DNA of 63,367 nucleotides from Nocardia cyriacigeorgica (GTDB lineage Bacteria; Actinomycetota; Actinomycetes; Mycobacteriales; Mycobacteriaceae), in contig NZ_VBUT01000015.1 in the NCBI RefSeq assembly GCF_005863245.1, positions 1 to 63,367 of the forward strand. The letters are read 5' to 3'. Made by a program: the position numbers and the translations under genes. Positions 42,772 through 51,324 of this stretch are shown here, one piece after another. The notes under the pieces were generated by a model that was not told where the DNA came from, made no database searches, and worked only from the letters and a program-made list of their open reading frames with translations. How positions within the stretch are numbered: the first letter of the stretch is position 1; every line of letters begins with the position of its first letter.

Positions 42772-43907
42772 CTTCCACCCCGTTGCCGATCCCGACACTG
42801 CGCACCGACGGCTATGGCCACGCGCGGATGCCGCGCAACATCGACATGCCCGAACCCGAACGCGTTGACCGCGTCCCCTATGGCCGGTTCCGCAACGTCT
42901 ACCTCTACATCACCGAAGCCTGCCAACTGCGCTGCGAACACTGCTACATGGGCGAACGCCTCGACCGCGCGCTCAAACTGCCGCTGCCGGCGATCGTGGA
43001 CACCTTGAGCACCTGGCGCAAGCTCGGTGGCAGCAAAGTCACCCTCCTCGGCGGGGAGCCGACCCTGCACCCGTACTTCTGCGACGCGATCCGCGCGGCC
43101 GGCAAGCTCGGCTACGAGCACGTCATCACCACCACCAACGCACAGGCCCCCGCAGTCAAGAAGTTCCGGCAGCTCGAGCCGTCGGACTTCGCCTACGTCC
43201 AGGTCAGCCTCGACGGTGGCAGCGCCGCCACCCATGACGCGGTCCGCGGCGCCGGGACCTTCGACACCGCCATGGCCACCACCGCCGAACTCACCGAACG
43301 CGGCTTCGACACCCGCATCATCTGCACCGTCAACAAAGCCAACGAAGCCGACGTCCTGCACCTGCTCGACATCAGCGACCAACTCGGCGTCAGCCTGCTC
43401 AAATTCCACGTCTTCTCCACCATCGGCACCGGCCACGGCAACCCCGACATGGCCATGACACCGCCGGAATGGATCGACTTCTGCGACACCCTCAACACCA
43501 TCGCCCCGAGCTACCAGACCCGCGTCTGGTATCAGCCCACCTACGCCCGCCGCGACCAGATGGATCGATACGCCCGCGAGGGCTACCAAGGCTGCATCGG
43601 CCGCACCCTCGACCGCATCTCCATCTTCCCCGACGGCCGCGCCTATGTCTGCTCCTACCTGTTCGACACCGACCTGCACTTCGCCCACATGGTCGACGGC
43701 CAAGTCCAGCTCAACCACGGCGCCAACGAATTCGACCTGTTCACCAGCGCCCTCACCACCAGCAGCTGCGGCGGCTGCAAAGCCACCTCCTGCATGGGCG
43801 GCTGCCCCGCCGAAGAACTCGTCATGGGCGCATCGTCGTGCTCGGCCTACGACGACATCGTGCCCGTCTGCCGGCTGTGGAAATCCAGCGCCAAACCCGA
43901 GGAATGA
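42768..43907 (+). CDS. Radical SAM enzyme with SPASM-like cysteines
   Basis: A 379-residue radical SAM enzyme. The [4Fe-4S] motif CxxxCxxC is CQLRCEHC (52, 56, 59), followed by LLGGEPTLHP and a TIM-barrel core. The C-terminal part has a cysteine cluster (about 334, 337, 342, 346, 358, 368, in CGGCKATSCMGGCP and VCRLWK) that would hold auxiliary clusters of the SPASM/twitch type. Such enzymes modify peptides, nucleosides or carbohydrates. No precursor peptide gene is obvious, so a small-molecule substrate is at least as likely as a RiPP. Coupled to both neighbours by overlapping stop-start codons. Confidence 0.9.
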   Translation: MTSTPLPIPTLRTDGYGHARMPRNIDMPEPERVDRVPYGRFRNVYLYITEACQLRCEHCYMGERLDRALKLPLPAIVDTLSTWRKLGGSKVTLLGGEPTLHPYFCDAIRAAGKLGYEHVITTTNAQAPAVKKFRQLEPSDFAYVQVSLDGGSAATHDAVRGAGTFDTAMATTAELTERGFDTRIICTVNKANEADVLHLLDISDQLGVSLLKFHVFSTIGTGHGNPDMAMTPPEWIDFCDTLNTIAPSYQTRVWYQPTYARRDQMDRYAREGYQGCIGRTLDRISIFPDGRAYVCSYLFDTDLHFAHMVDGQVQLNHGANEFDLFTSALTTSSCGGCKATSCMGGCPAEELVMGASSCSAYDDIVPVCRLWKSSAKPEE

Positions 43908-44581
43908 GAAAGATGACCAACCCCACCACACGCACCCTCGACACCGTCGCACAGCGGCTCTCCGGGATCGACTGGCACGACATCGACCAGGTCGAAAACC
44001 ACGCCGCCCAGTTCTTCGACGACCTGGCCGCCGAACCCGACCTCGTCCGCGACCGTCTCGACGAACTCCCCGACCGGCCCGAGCTGTGGAACCTGTGCGA
44101 GCACTACGACATCCTCGACAAGATCGTCCTGCACGACAACCCCGACACCGGCGTCCGCGTACGCCTGCACATCTTCCTGCCCGGCTACTTCGACCGACCC
44201 CACAACCACCGCTGGAGCTACGCCAGCCGCATCCTGCACGGCCACTACCGCCACTACCTGTTCGGCAACACCGACATCGACGAACACATCGACCCCGCGA
44301 AACTGCCCGTACTCCAAGCACGCACCGAACCAATCGGGGCGTCCTACGCACTGCACCACTCGATGGTCCACGCCGTCGTCGCCGAACCACACACCGTCTC
44401 ACTGGTCGTCCGCGGACCCGCACTCAAGGACCGCTTCCTCGTCTCCGACCGCAAAACCGGCGAAGTCTGGTGGCAATACGGCGCCGCCCGCGAAACCTCC
44501 GAAGACGCACTCCGCAAACACATGACACGCGAACAACTGGCCGAGGTCATCGCAAGCCTCCGGAACTGGAACCTGTTCTGA
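43904..44581 (+). CDS. Cupin-like metal-dependent protein
   Basis: A 225-residue protein (ATG at 43904, overlapping the radical SAM stop; a start at 43913 gives 222). After a helical N-terminus, a beta-rich core contains FDRPHNHRWSY, HGHYRHY and YALHHSMVHAV. This histidine pattern is that of a cupin metal site, as in cysteine dioxygenase-type oxygenases. The C-terminus is helical. The activity is unknown. It is the third gene of the kinase-radical SAM operon. Confidence 0.7.
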   Translation: MRKMTNPTTRTLDTVAQRLSGIDWHDIDQVENHAAQFFDDLAAEPDLVRDRLDELPDRPELWNLCEHYDILDKIVLHDNPDTGVRVRLHIFLPGYFDRPHNHRWSYASRILHGHYRHYLFGNTDIDEHIDPAKLPVLQARTEPIGASYALHHSMVHAVVAEPHTVSLVVRGPALKDRFLVSDRKTGEVWWQYGAARETSEDALRKHMTREQLAEVIASLRNWNLF

Positions 44582-44835
44582 ACGCCCACGAACAGATCCG
44601 CCCCAGCAACGAAGCAGCAAGGCCGTGCGGCTCGGCATCGCGGCTCGCCTGCACGTGCTGCTGAAGGCTGCCGTTCGAGCTGCGCATCTTGGCGGACACA
44701 GGGCGCGGGGCTCATCGCGCGCGACGGCCGAACGGATATGCATCCGACGAATACCAGCACGTGGCCCAGTGGCCTACGCTCTGTCCTCGCGGCCCCGCTC
44801 ATCACCCAAAACACCATTTGAAGGAGCGCTCCCCA

Positions 44836-45300
44836 TTGGAAGCCACCACACGTCCTGCCCAAACGGCGAAACCTCAACGGCACAAAGTGACTGGAGACGT
44901 TCACCTGCTGCTGCGCCGTGGGGACGAGGTGTTGTTCGGACAGCGGCAGAACACCGGCTACGAGGACGGTGCATGGCACCTGCCTTCAGGGCACCTCGAG
45001 GCCGACGAATCCGTGATCGACGCCCTCATTCGGGAAGCCGACGAAGAAATCGGTGTCCGGATCAACCCCGCCGACGTCGAATTCACCCACGTCATGCACA
45101 ACTCATCCTCCGGCGGGCGCATCGCCTTCTTCTTCATCGTCGAGACCTGGACAGGCGAACCCACCAACCGCGAACCCGACAAATGCACCGAACTGCGCTG
45201 GTTTCCCCTCCACGCGCTCCCCGACCACCTGATCGACTATTGCCGAACAGCACTCGGCCACATCAGAGACACCAAGACCTTCTCCGTGTACGGGTGGTAG
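44836..45300 (+). CDS. NUDIX hydrolase
   Basis: A 154-residue NUDIX protein. The Nudix box GHLEADESVIDALIREADEEIG fits Gx5Ex7REUxEExGU. It would hydrolyse a nucleoside diphosphate linked to another group. The TTG start at 44836 is chosen for its GAAGGAG site. It lies 254 bp downstream of the cupin gene, on the same strand, and its start region has GC-rich sequence without a gene. Downstream an IS110-family element begins. Confidence 0.88.
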   Translation: MEATTRPAQTAKPQRHKVTGDVHLLLRRGDEVLFGQRQNTGYEDGAWHLPSGHLEADESVIDALIREADEEIGVRINPADVEFTHVMHNSSSGGRIAFFFIVETWTGEPTNREPDKCTELRWFPLHALPDHLIDYCRTALGHIRDTKTFSVYGW

Positions 45301-45383
45301 CCAATCGGCGCACGTGGCTAGTCCCGGGGACTGTGGATCTAACGGCTCCTCTCTGGTCAAGCCCCAGCCAGCAGAGAGGTACC

Positions 45384-45610
45384 AACTTGTTGAATTGGGG
45401 CCGGAGTTCGTGGTCTGCAGCCATGATCTTCGAGGCTGCGGTCGGGGTCGCTCGGAAAACACCTGTCATCCACTGGGATTGACCTTCTAACGGCATGCGT
45501 CCCGGCCGTGGCCGCCGACAGGGAGTGGCTCGAGAGAGGTCTGCACCGCCCGAAGTTGGTTTGCCCTCCTCGTCGGAACCGTTTGTTTCGTAGGTCTTCC
45601 TGGAGGTGTC
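45384..45610 (+). ncRNA. Candidate bridge RNA region of the IS110 element
   Basis: Noncoding 227 bp between the left repeat and the transposase ATG. In the IS110 group a structured bridge RNA specifying target and donor is encoded at this position. A stem GCAGCC (45417-45422) / GGCTGC (45434-45439) with an 11-base loop is visible. The identity is inferred from the family, not from a covariance match. Confidence 0.4.
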
Positions 45611-46669
45611 ATGCCGAAAGCCACTCCAACCGGTCAGGTCGTGATCGCTGTCGACCCACACAAAGCATCGTGGACGGCAGTCGCTGTCGATCAACACTGC
45701 CGGCCACTCGGTTCATTGCGTGTCGAGGTCAACCGCGCCGGCTATCGGCAGCTGCGCCGATTCGCCCGAGCCTGGCCCCACGCGATCTGGGCGATCGAAG
45801 GAGCGCGTGGACTCGGGGCGCCCCTGGCGCAGAAGCTGGCCATCGACGGTATCGAAACCCTCGATGTTCCAGCCAAACTCGCCCACCGGGTCAGAATGCT
45901 CTCGACCGGCCACGGCCGCAAAATCGACGAAGCCGACGCCCTGTCGGTCGGTATCGCCGCACTCAACAGCACCGGACTGCAGTCCATGCGCACCGATTCG
46001 ACCGCCCAGGTGCTGCGAACGCTCACCGAATACCGCGACGACCTGATCCTCACCCGCACCCAGACCGCCAACCGGCTGCACCGCCTGCTGGTCCAACTGG
46101 TGCCCGCGGGGCTGCCCAAACGGCTCACCGCCGAGGCCGCGGCCCAGCTGCTGCGTTCGGTGCGTCCGCGTGAGCACTACGGTCGGACTCTCCGCCAGGT
46201 TGCCGTCGATCTGGTCACCGAACTTCGCCGGCTCGATCGCCGTATCGACACCGCGACCGATTCACTCGACGCCGCCGTCACCGAATCACGCACCCAGCTC
46301 ACCACCATCCATGGTGTTGGCACCGTGGTAGCGGCGAAAATTCTCGCCCACACCGGTAACATCCGCCGCTTCCGATCCGCTGCCGCGTTCGCCTCCTATG
46401 GTGGTGTCGCTCCGATCGAAGTGTCCTCCGGAGACGCCCGCCGCCACCGGCTCTCCCGCGCGGGCGACCGTCAGCTCAACGACGCCCTGCATGTCATCGC
46501 GATCACCCAGATCCGCCGCGACACCGTCGGCCGCGCCTATTACCAGCGCAAACGTGCCGCCGGGAAAGGCCACAAGGAAGCGTTGCGGTGCCTGAAACGC
46601 CAACTCTCCGACGTGGTCTACCGAATCATGCTCCGAGATGCCGGTACCTCTCTGCTGGCCGGGGCTTGA
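45611..46669 (+). CDS. IS110-family DEDD transposase
   Basis: A 352-residue transposase. The N-terminal DEDD (RuvC-like) domain starts VVIAVDPHKASW and continues with AIEGARGLG and KIDEADAL, supplying the acidic residues. The C-terminal domain has HGVGTVVAAKILAHTG and SAAAFASYGGVAPIEVSSGD with the family's serine. The gene looks intact. Its last codons lie inside the right inverted repeat. Confidence 0.95.
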   Translation: MPKATPTGQVVIAVDPHKASWTAVAVDQHCRPLGSLRVEVNRAGYRQLRRFARAWPHAIWAIEGARGLGAPLAQKLAIDGIETLDVPAKLAHRVRMLSTGHGRKIDEADALSVGIAALNSTGLQSMRTDSTAQVLRTLTEYRDDLILTRTQTANRLHRLLVQLVPAGLPKRLTAEAAAQLLRSVRPREHYGRTLRQVAVDLVTELRRLDRRIDTATDSLDAAVTESRTQLTTIHGVGTVVAAKILAHTGNIRRFRSAAAFASYGGVAPIEVSSGDARRHRLSRAGDRQLNDALHVIAITQIRRDTVGRAYYQRKRAAGKGHKEALRCLKRQLSDVVYRIMLRDAGTSLLAGA

Positions 46670-46724
46670 CCAGAGAGGAGCCAACTAGCGAGATAGACCC
46701 TGAACCCAGGACTCGTTTGGGACT

Positions 46725-47537
46725 TCAACGAAGGTAGGAGCGACTGTCGTGTCGCTGCTCGGCGCGAACGAACGCGCGCGCGGTGAATGCTGCGTATAGG
46801 CGTAAGTGGGATCCGTGTGTCACGGGCAAACCGGTCAGGCTCGAGATTCGACGCATGCGGTAGTCGATGGTGTTGGGATGAACGCATAGCCGTCGGGCGG
46901 TCCGTTGGCGATCGAATCCCTGCTCAATGAGTCCTTCCACGGTGTGAATCAGTTCTGGGTGTGGTTCGAGCGGCTCTAATAGCGACACCAAGTGGTCGCG
47001 GCCGGGTCCGGGTCGGGTGATCTGGTACTCGACAGCCAGCTGGCTGAGCCGGTAGAGCTGCGGCTGTTTGCGGAGACGGATGGCGAGGTCGAGTAGCTGG
47101 TGGGCGGTGTCGGCGGCTTCTGCGATCGAGGCGGTCTCCGATTCGACAGCGACAGCAGTGGTCGGCAGACGCACGACCGCAGACAACAGTGCGGGCAGGT
47201 CACAGATTCGGCGTCCCAGGGCAGAGGAAGACGGAATCAGGATCGTGCCATAGCAAGGCCCCAGGAGCGCTGGGACGGGAAACCCGCATTCGGCTGCCAG
47301 GCGCCGGCGGATGTCGTTCAATCGGGTCTCGGGCACCGCCGCCCTACTGTCCTGGCCTACCGAGAATCCCGCAGCGACGACAGCAAATGTGCTCGTCGTG
47401 GGGATGTGGAAATGACGGGCGATCGACAGTCTGACAGGGCCGCCGGACAGCAGCGCGATCGCGAACTCGTTCAGTGCGCCAGCGGTGCCGTTTTCCGAGT
47501 ACGGGGGTGCGTGGAGGTTTTCGTCGATCGTCGGCAT
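46725..47537 (-). CDS. PucR-type helix-turn-helix regulator
   Basis: A 270-residue regulator with a C-terminal PucR-type helix-turn-helix (RQRTARRLCVHPNTIDYRMRR) and an upstream domain of about 150 residues of the GGDEF-like fold typical for this group. The effector is unknown. The ATG at 47537 has an AGGAGATC site. It ends 42 bp from the IS element. Upstream is the beta-lactamase-like gene on the same strand. Confidence 0.85.
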   Translation of the reverse strand: MPTIDENLHAPPYSENGTAGALNEFAIALLSGGPVRLSIARHFHIPTTSTFAVVAAGFSVGQDSRAAVPETRLNDIRRRLAAECGFPVPALLGPCYGTILIPSSSALGRRICDLPALLSAVVRLPTTAVAVESETASIAEAADTAHQLLDLAIRLRKQPQLYRLSQLAVEYQITRPGPGRDHLVSLLEPLEPHPELIHTVEGLIEQGFDRQRTARRLCVHPNTIDYRMRRISSLTGLPVTHGSHLRLYAAFTARAFVRAEQRHDSRSYLR

Positions 47538-47558
47538 CAGATCTCCTGGCGAGCGTGC

Positions 47559-47595
47559 CATCCGGTCCCGTGCGTGGCTTCGACGGGACCGGATG
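47559..47595 (-). terminator. Hairpin downstream of the serine hydrolase
   Basis: CATCCGGTCCCGT (47559-47571) and ACGGGACCGGATG (47583-47595) form a perfect 13-bp stem. It lies between the stop of the serine hydrolase and the PucR-type start. Probable terminator; no T tract. Confidence 0.6.
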
Positions 47596-47613
47596 CGCTT
47601 CAGGGGTTCGGGG

Positions 47614-48789
47614 TCATCGGCCGGCGGCATCGGCGATGGCACGGAAGGCGTGGATCGCTTCGCCCATGTTGACCTCGGAGTTGAGGTCTTCGCTGGTCTT
47701 GACGATCACGATGCCGTCCTTGGGCGAGACATAGATGAACTGGCCCAGGATGCCGATCGCGGAGTAGTCGCCGCGGTCGCCGTCGCCGAGCCACCACTGA
47801 TATCCGTAGCCGTAGTTGTTCTCCGAGCTTTCGGGCTTGTCGGGACGCAGGTTATGCGGTTGCAGGTGCGGGGCTGAGGCATGTGTCGAGTCCTGGACCC
47901 ACTGCTGGGGCACGACCTGCTTCCCGCCGGCCCGGCCGTCACGCAGATACAGCAACCCGAATCGCGCGAAGTCGCGGACCGTCGCGTGATAGCAGCAGTA
48001 GCCGATGGCGTTGCCCGTGTAGTCCTTACCGATCAGCGCCGAGGTCTGCATGCCTGCCGGCTTCCAAATCCGGTCCTCCACGTAATCAGCCAGCGGCGTC
48101 CCGGTCGCCTTCGTCACGAGCCAGCCGAGGACGAAGGTGTTCATCGAGTCGTAGTTCCATTTGGTTCCCGCCGGCCGCTCGCGTTTGATCTCCTTGGCTT
48201 GGTCGGTCAGCGAGGTACCGGCGACCATGCGAATGGTGGTGGCGGTCGACCCCTTCGTCGGGTCGGTGTAGTCGGTTTCGTCGTAGGCGGTGCCCGACGA
48301 CATCTGCAGCACGTCGCGGATGCTCACGCCGTGGTAGCCACTCTTCGACAGCTCCGGGATGTACTTGGTCACCGGATCATCGACCGAGGCGATCCGCCCC
48401 TCCGACACCGCGATCCCCACCGCGGCCGAGGTGATGGACTTTCCGACCGACCACGAGTTGAACCGGCTACTGGCCGAGTAACCGTTGAAGTAGCGCTCGT
48501 CGAGGATCTGGTTGTCCTTCATCACCAGGAAACCCCGGGTCGAGGAGCGCTCGAGGAAGCCGGTGACGGTCTGAGTCTTGCCGTTGTAGACGTAGGTCGC
48601 ATCCAGAGCCGTGAGCCCGCGAGCCGTCAGCGGCTCCGGCCGGTTCGACGCCTGCGCGGTGTCGGTGAAGTAGAAGGGCACATGCGGCAACAGCGGTAAC
48701 GGCAACGCGCCGTCCGCCTGCGCCGGGGCCGCCCACGACGCCGCCAATACTGCCGCCGAGACCGCGACGACCACACTTCGCTTGAACAT
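47614..48789 (-). CDS. Secreted beta-lactamase-fold serine hydrolase
   Basis: A 391-residue exported hydrolase of the class C beta-lactamase/esterase fold. The signal peptide covers residues 1-25 (cleavage after AQA). The active-site serine is Ser114 in SVGK (SxxK, Lys117); a YDSMN motif and the GYGYQWW segment follow. Sequence does not say whether it is an esterase, a D-aminopeptidase or a nylon-oligomer-type hydrolase. It is divergent from a TetR gene with an operator-like palindrome between, which suggests that TetR controls it. Confidence 0.9.
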   Translation of the reverse strand: MFKRSVVVAVSAAVLAASWAAPAQADGALPLPLLPHVPFYFTDTAQASNRPEPLTARGLTALDATYVYNGKTQTVTGFLERSSTRGFLVMKDNQILDERYFNGYSASSRFNSWSVGKSITSAAVGIAVSEGRIASVDDPVTKYIPELSKSGYHGVSIRDVLQMSSGTAYDETDYTDPTKGSTATTIRMVAGTSLTDQAKEIKRERPAGTKWNYDSMNTFVLGWLVTKATGTPLADYVEDRIWKPAGMQTSALIGKDYTGNAIGYCCYHATVRDFARFGLLYLRDGRAGGKQVVPQQWVQDSTHASAPHLQPHNLRPDKPESSENNYGYGYQWWLGDGDRGDYSAIGILGQFIYVSPKDGIVIVKTSEDLNSEVNMGEAIHAFRAIADAAGR

Positions 48790-48831
48790 TCGCACTCCGT
48801 TCCTGTGAGGTGACCGGAATGCAACCATTTG

Positions 48832-48856
48832 TCACCACTGGTGTCAACAGTGGTGA
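48832..48856. promoter_or_regulatory. TetR-type operator palindrome
   Basis: TCACCACTG (48832-48840) and CAGTGGTGA (48848-48856) are perfect 9-bp inverted arms with a 7-base spacer, in the gap between the serine hydrolase and the TetR gene. A typical operator for a dimeric TetR repressor. Confidence 0.65.
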
Positions 48857-48880
48857 TTAAATCGCTTGTATGCTGTTCCG

Positions 48881-49567
48881 ATGCCGTCCAGCCCTGCGAC
48901 CCCGACCCGGAAGCGCCGTCCACGGGGTGCGCTCACCCCGGATCGGATCATCGAGGCGGCGATGGGCGTCATCGAGAGCGACGGCTCCGAGGCCCTCACC
49001 TTCCGGCGGCTCGGCACCGAGCTCGGCGTCGACCACACCGCGGTGCTGCGCCACTTCCGCGGCAAGGACGAACTGATGCTCGCCTTGGCCGATCGGCTGA
49101 TGGCCGAAGCACTCAGCGGCGTGGAGGTGACCGACGACTGGCGGTCCACCCTCAAAGACCTCGCTCAGCGGGTGCGGCTCGCCTGCCGCGCCCATCCGCA
49201 GGTGGCTGTGGCAGTCTCCGGCCGCACCGCGCGGCGAGCATCCGAATTCGACGGCGCCGAAATCGTCCTCGGGGCACTCCTCCAGGCCGGCCTCCAAGGC
49301 CGCGAAGCCGCATCGTGCTACCGAGCCCTGGTCGAGATCGCGCTGGCCTACTCGTCAATGGAAGCCACACTCATGGCGCTGCCTGAGGAAGCCATGGCCG
49401 GCGACCGGGAGGCGTGGAGCCGCGAATACCTCACCCTGCCCCCAGCCCGCTATCCCAGCATCGCCGCAGTAGCGCCCTACCTGGCCGAAGTCGACGAGGA
49501 AGACCACTTCGACGTAGCACTCGACCTGTTCCTGGACGCCATCGAACTGCGAGGCAGGCGTAGGTAG
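48881..49567 (+). CDS. TetR-family regulator
   Basis: A 228-residue TetR-family protein. The helix-turn-helix (GVDHTAVLRHFRGKDELM) is near residue 50; the remainder is the ligand-binding alpha-helical core. The ATG at 48881 is chosen; an upstream in-frame start exists. It is divergent from the secreted hydrolase and the palindrome between them is its likely operator. Confidence 0.9.
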   Translation: MPSSPATPTRKRRPRGALTPDRIIEAAMGVIESDGSEALTFRRLGTELGVDHTAVLRHFRGKDELMLALADRLMAEALSGVEVTDDWRSTLKDLAQRVRLACRAHPQVAVAVSGRTARRASEFDGAEIVLGALLQAGLQGREAASCYRALVEIALAYSSMEATLMALPEEAMAGDREAWSREYLTLPPARYPSIAAVAPYLAEVDEEDHFDVALDLFLDAIELRGRRR

Positions 49568-49742
49568 CAGTGAGCGCGCCGCGTTTGTGGCGCCGCATGG
49601 TTGTCGATTCCGCGTCACCGCATGACGCACTTGTATGCGCGGTTGTGAGTGAGGATCGCGTTCACCGCCCAGCGTCATCAGCTGCACGATGTCGTTCGGT
49701 CGTCGATGAGTTTCAGTATGCTGCTTGACCGCGACGACGATG

Positions 49743-50837
49743 TCAGGACGAGTACCAACGTGGTACCGGCCAATCAGGGCTCGCTGTGGAGTCGGCCCAG
49801 CGGCTGACTCGACGGGCTCGGCCAAACAGGTACTGCAACGCGGCTTCGGTTTCGAGCGACTGTGCGGTCTCGTCATCGAGTTCCGGGATCGGCACGCGGA
49901 TTGGGACCGAGCATTCGGAGGCGATGTCGTCGCCGGGACGTTCGAATGATGTGCGCGTTGCTGCGGCTACGATCTCAAGATTCACGGCGGCTGTCTCCGC
50001 GACGTCGAGCACGAGCGGACCGCGATGTTGCATGTCCCAGCGCAGCATGACCAGCAGATGGGAGGGGTCCAGCGGGTACAGCACGACCGCACTCGAGCCC
50101 GCCAGTGAAACGGAACGTTCGAACGGCGGACCGGCCAGGAACAGCACCGGATCGTCGCAGGTGACCAACGGGCTGTTCGTCCGGTACACAGCCCATTTGC
50201 GGCGATGCAGCAACGGCCCGACCGGATATCGGACGTCCTCGATCATCAGGTGTATCGCCTCGTGCTTGGGATCGGTGAAACGTGGGCGCATTCGCTGCGC
50301 TACCTCGGTAGCGTTCGCACCCGGTGATGTGCGTTTCAGGTACTCCCGTTTCGCGGCGGCTGGCCCGTTGATGAGCGCGAGGTGCCGCTCACGTTGGCTG
50401 GGCGTGCGGGTGATCTGGAGCCCGAGGAACACCGACATATCCTGTCGGAGAGCATCGTCGGTGACGAGGCCGCTGTCCAGCTCAACCAACGCGTCGAGGT
50501 GCTGCGAGCACAAGCCTTCGATCCGCGACAGGTGCTTCTCGACCCACCTGAGCGGCAAGTCCATCGTGGCGCCGTACTCAGGCAGGGTGTAAATGTTCTT
50601 CGCCTTACCCACATCTCGGACTAGTTGTGGCGGATGGGCAGTGCGGGAGTCGACCTGGAAAGGCTGCACTTTCCCGTCGACGGCCCAGCGCTGCAGGTAA
50701 AACGCCGGCACGTAGTGCTGCTTCTTCGTGTCATCGTGCTCAGCCTGCTCACGGGACTCGCGCGTGAACCCCGCACCCAGCCAGCGGTGCTCGAACGGGC
50801 GGACCGAGCTGAGCGCAGCGAGAAAATTGAGATCCAC
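49743..50837 (-). CDS. DUF4238 protein
   Basis: A 364-residue protein of the DUF4238 family, recognised from KKQHYVPAFYLQRWA near the N-terminus. The rest is mixed alpha/beta with a HLLVMLRWDM strand region. Its function is unknown, and it occurs in mobile or defence-type islands. The GTG at 50837 has no strong ribosome-binding site. Confidence 0.75.
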   Translation of the reverse strand: MDLNFLAALSSVRPFEHRWLGAGFTRESREQAEHDDTKKQHYVPAFYLQRWAVDGKVQPFQVDSRTAHPPQLVRDVGKAKNIYTLPEYGATMDLPLRWVEKHLSRIEGLCSQHLDALVELDSGLVTDDALRQDMSVFLGLQITRTPSQRERHLALINGPAAAKREYLKRTSPGANATEVAQRMRPRFTDPKHEAIHLMIEDVRYPVGPLLHRRKWAVYRTNSPLVTCDDPVLFLAGPPFERSVSLAGSSAVVLYPLDPSHLLVMLRWDMQHRGPLVLDVAETAAVNLEIVAAATRTSFERPGDDIASECSVPIRVPIPELDDETAQSLETEAALQYLFGRARRVSRWADSTASPDWPVPRWYSS

Positions 50838-51324
50838 GTTCGTCAGAGTAGAGCTGTGTGTCGCTCCTACGCGTAGTCGAGGCCGCCGACTCGCTCGCAA
50901 TGAATAGCTTGACCTGGTGTGAGCGCCGACAGCCTGACCGCGCTGGCCCGCGCGCTGGGTGCTGCGGCCACCGACTAGCGCCGCACAGCCGGAAACTTTC
51001 GGCATCCGTTGAACCACCCTTTATGCCAAACTCCATGTTCAGTTCGCAAGCAGAGGCTGCGGTCAGTTGACGTGGGTGACTCGCCAGTCAAAGGGCAAGT
51101 CCAGGATCGTGCCGATGCTGTGTACAACCGAGAGGAGTGCGCTGATGGCGTCGATGCTGGCATCGTGCGCACCTTCCATCCTTCGATTTGGTAGGGGCAC
51201 ACGATCAATCGGGTACTGTCCGGAAGAGGCTGGGAAGCATAGCTTTTGGCGAGATGCTGGCCATCCGAGCACGCGATGAGTGGGTTGACAATCATGGCAG
51301 CGTCACAGCCAGATACATCGACGG
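50838..51324. other. Gap with a possible degraded gene
   Basis: About 490 bp. The first part has no gene. The right part (51063-51295, minus) contains two minus-strand frames that join into protein-like sequence across a frameshift; see the pseudogene entry. Confidence 0.3.
51063..51295 (-). pseudogene. Possible frameshifted short gene
   Basis: Read on the minus strand, one frame starts MIVNPLIACSDGQHLAKSYA and stays protein-like up to LIVCPYQIEG. A different frame then continues EGAHDASIDAISALLSVVHS to a stop at 51063. Together they resemble one small protein broken by a one-base shift. The family is not recognised, so this is tentative. Confidence 0.3.

Larger units (their letters stand above)
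45344..46682 (+). mobile_element. IS110-family insertion element with 40-bp inverted repeats
   Basis: Bounded by inverted repeats of 40 bp (45344-45383, starting GGCTCCTCTCTGGTCAAGCC; 46643-46682, the complement), with one mismatch. The right repeat covers the transposase C-terminus. Total 1339 bp with one transposase gene and a noncoding left end of about 230 bp. Long terminal inverted repeats are unusual for the IS110 family, which generally lacks them or has short subterminal ones. Confidence 0.8.

Noticed and set aside
40479..45300. RiPP cluster reading of the radical SAM cassette
   Set aside because: No clear precursor peptide, peptidase or exporter in the cassette; the small-molecule reading is preferred.
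49600..49690. Minus-strand fragment resembling part of a recombinase (RWAVNAIL...)
   Set aside because: Too short, appears in one frame only, with no start and no second matching segment; chance is as likely.
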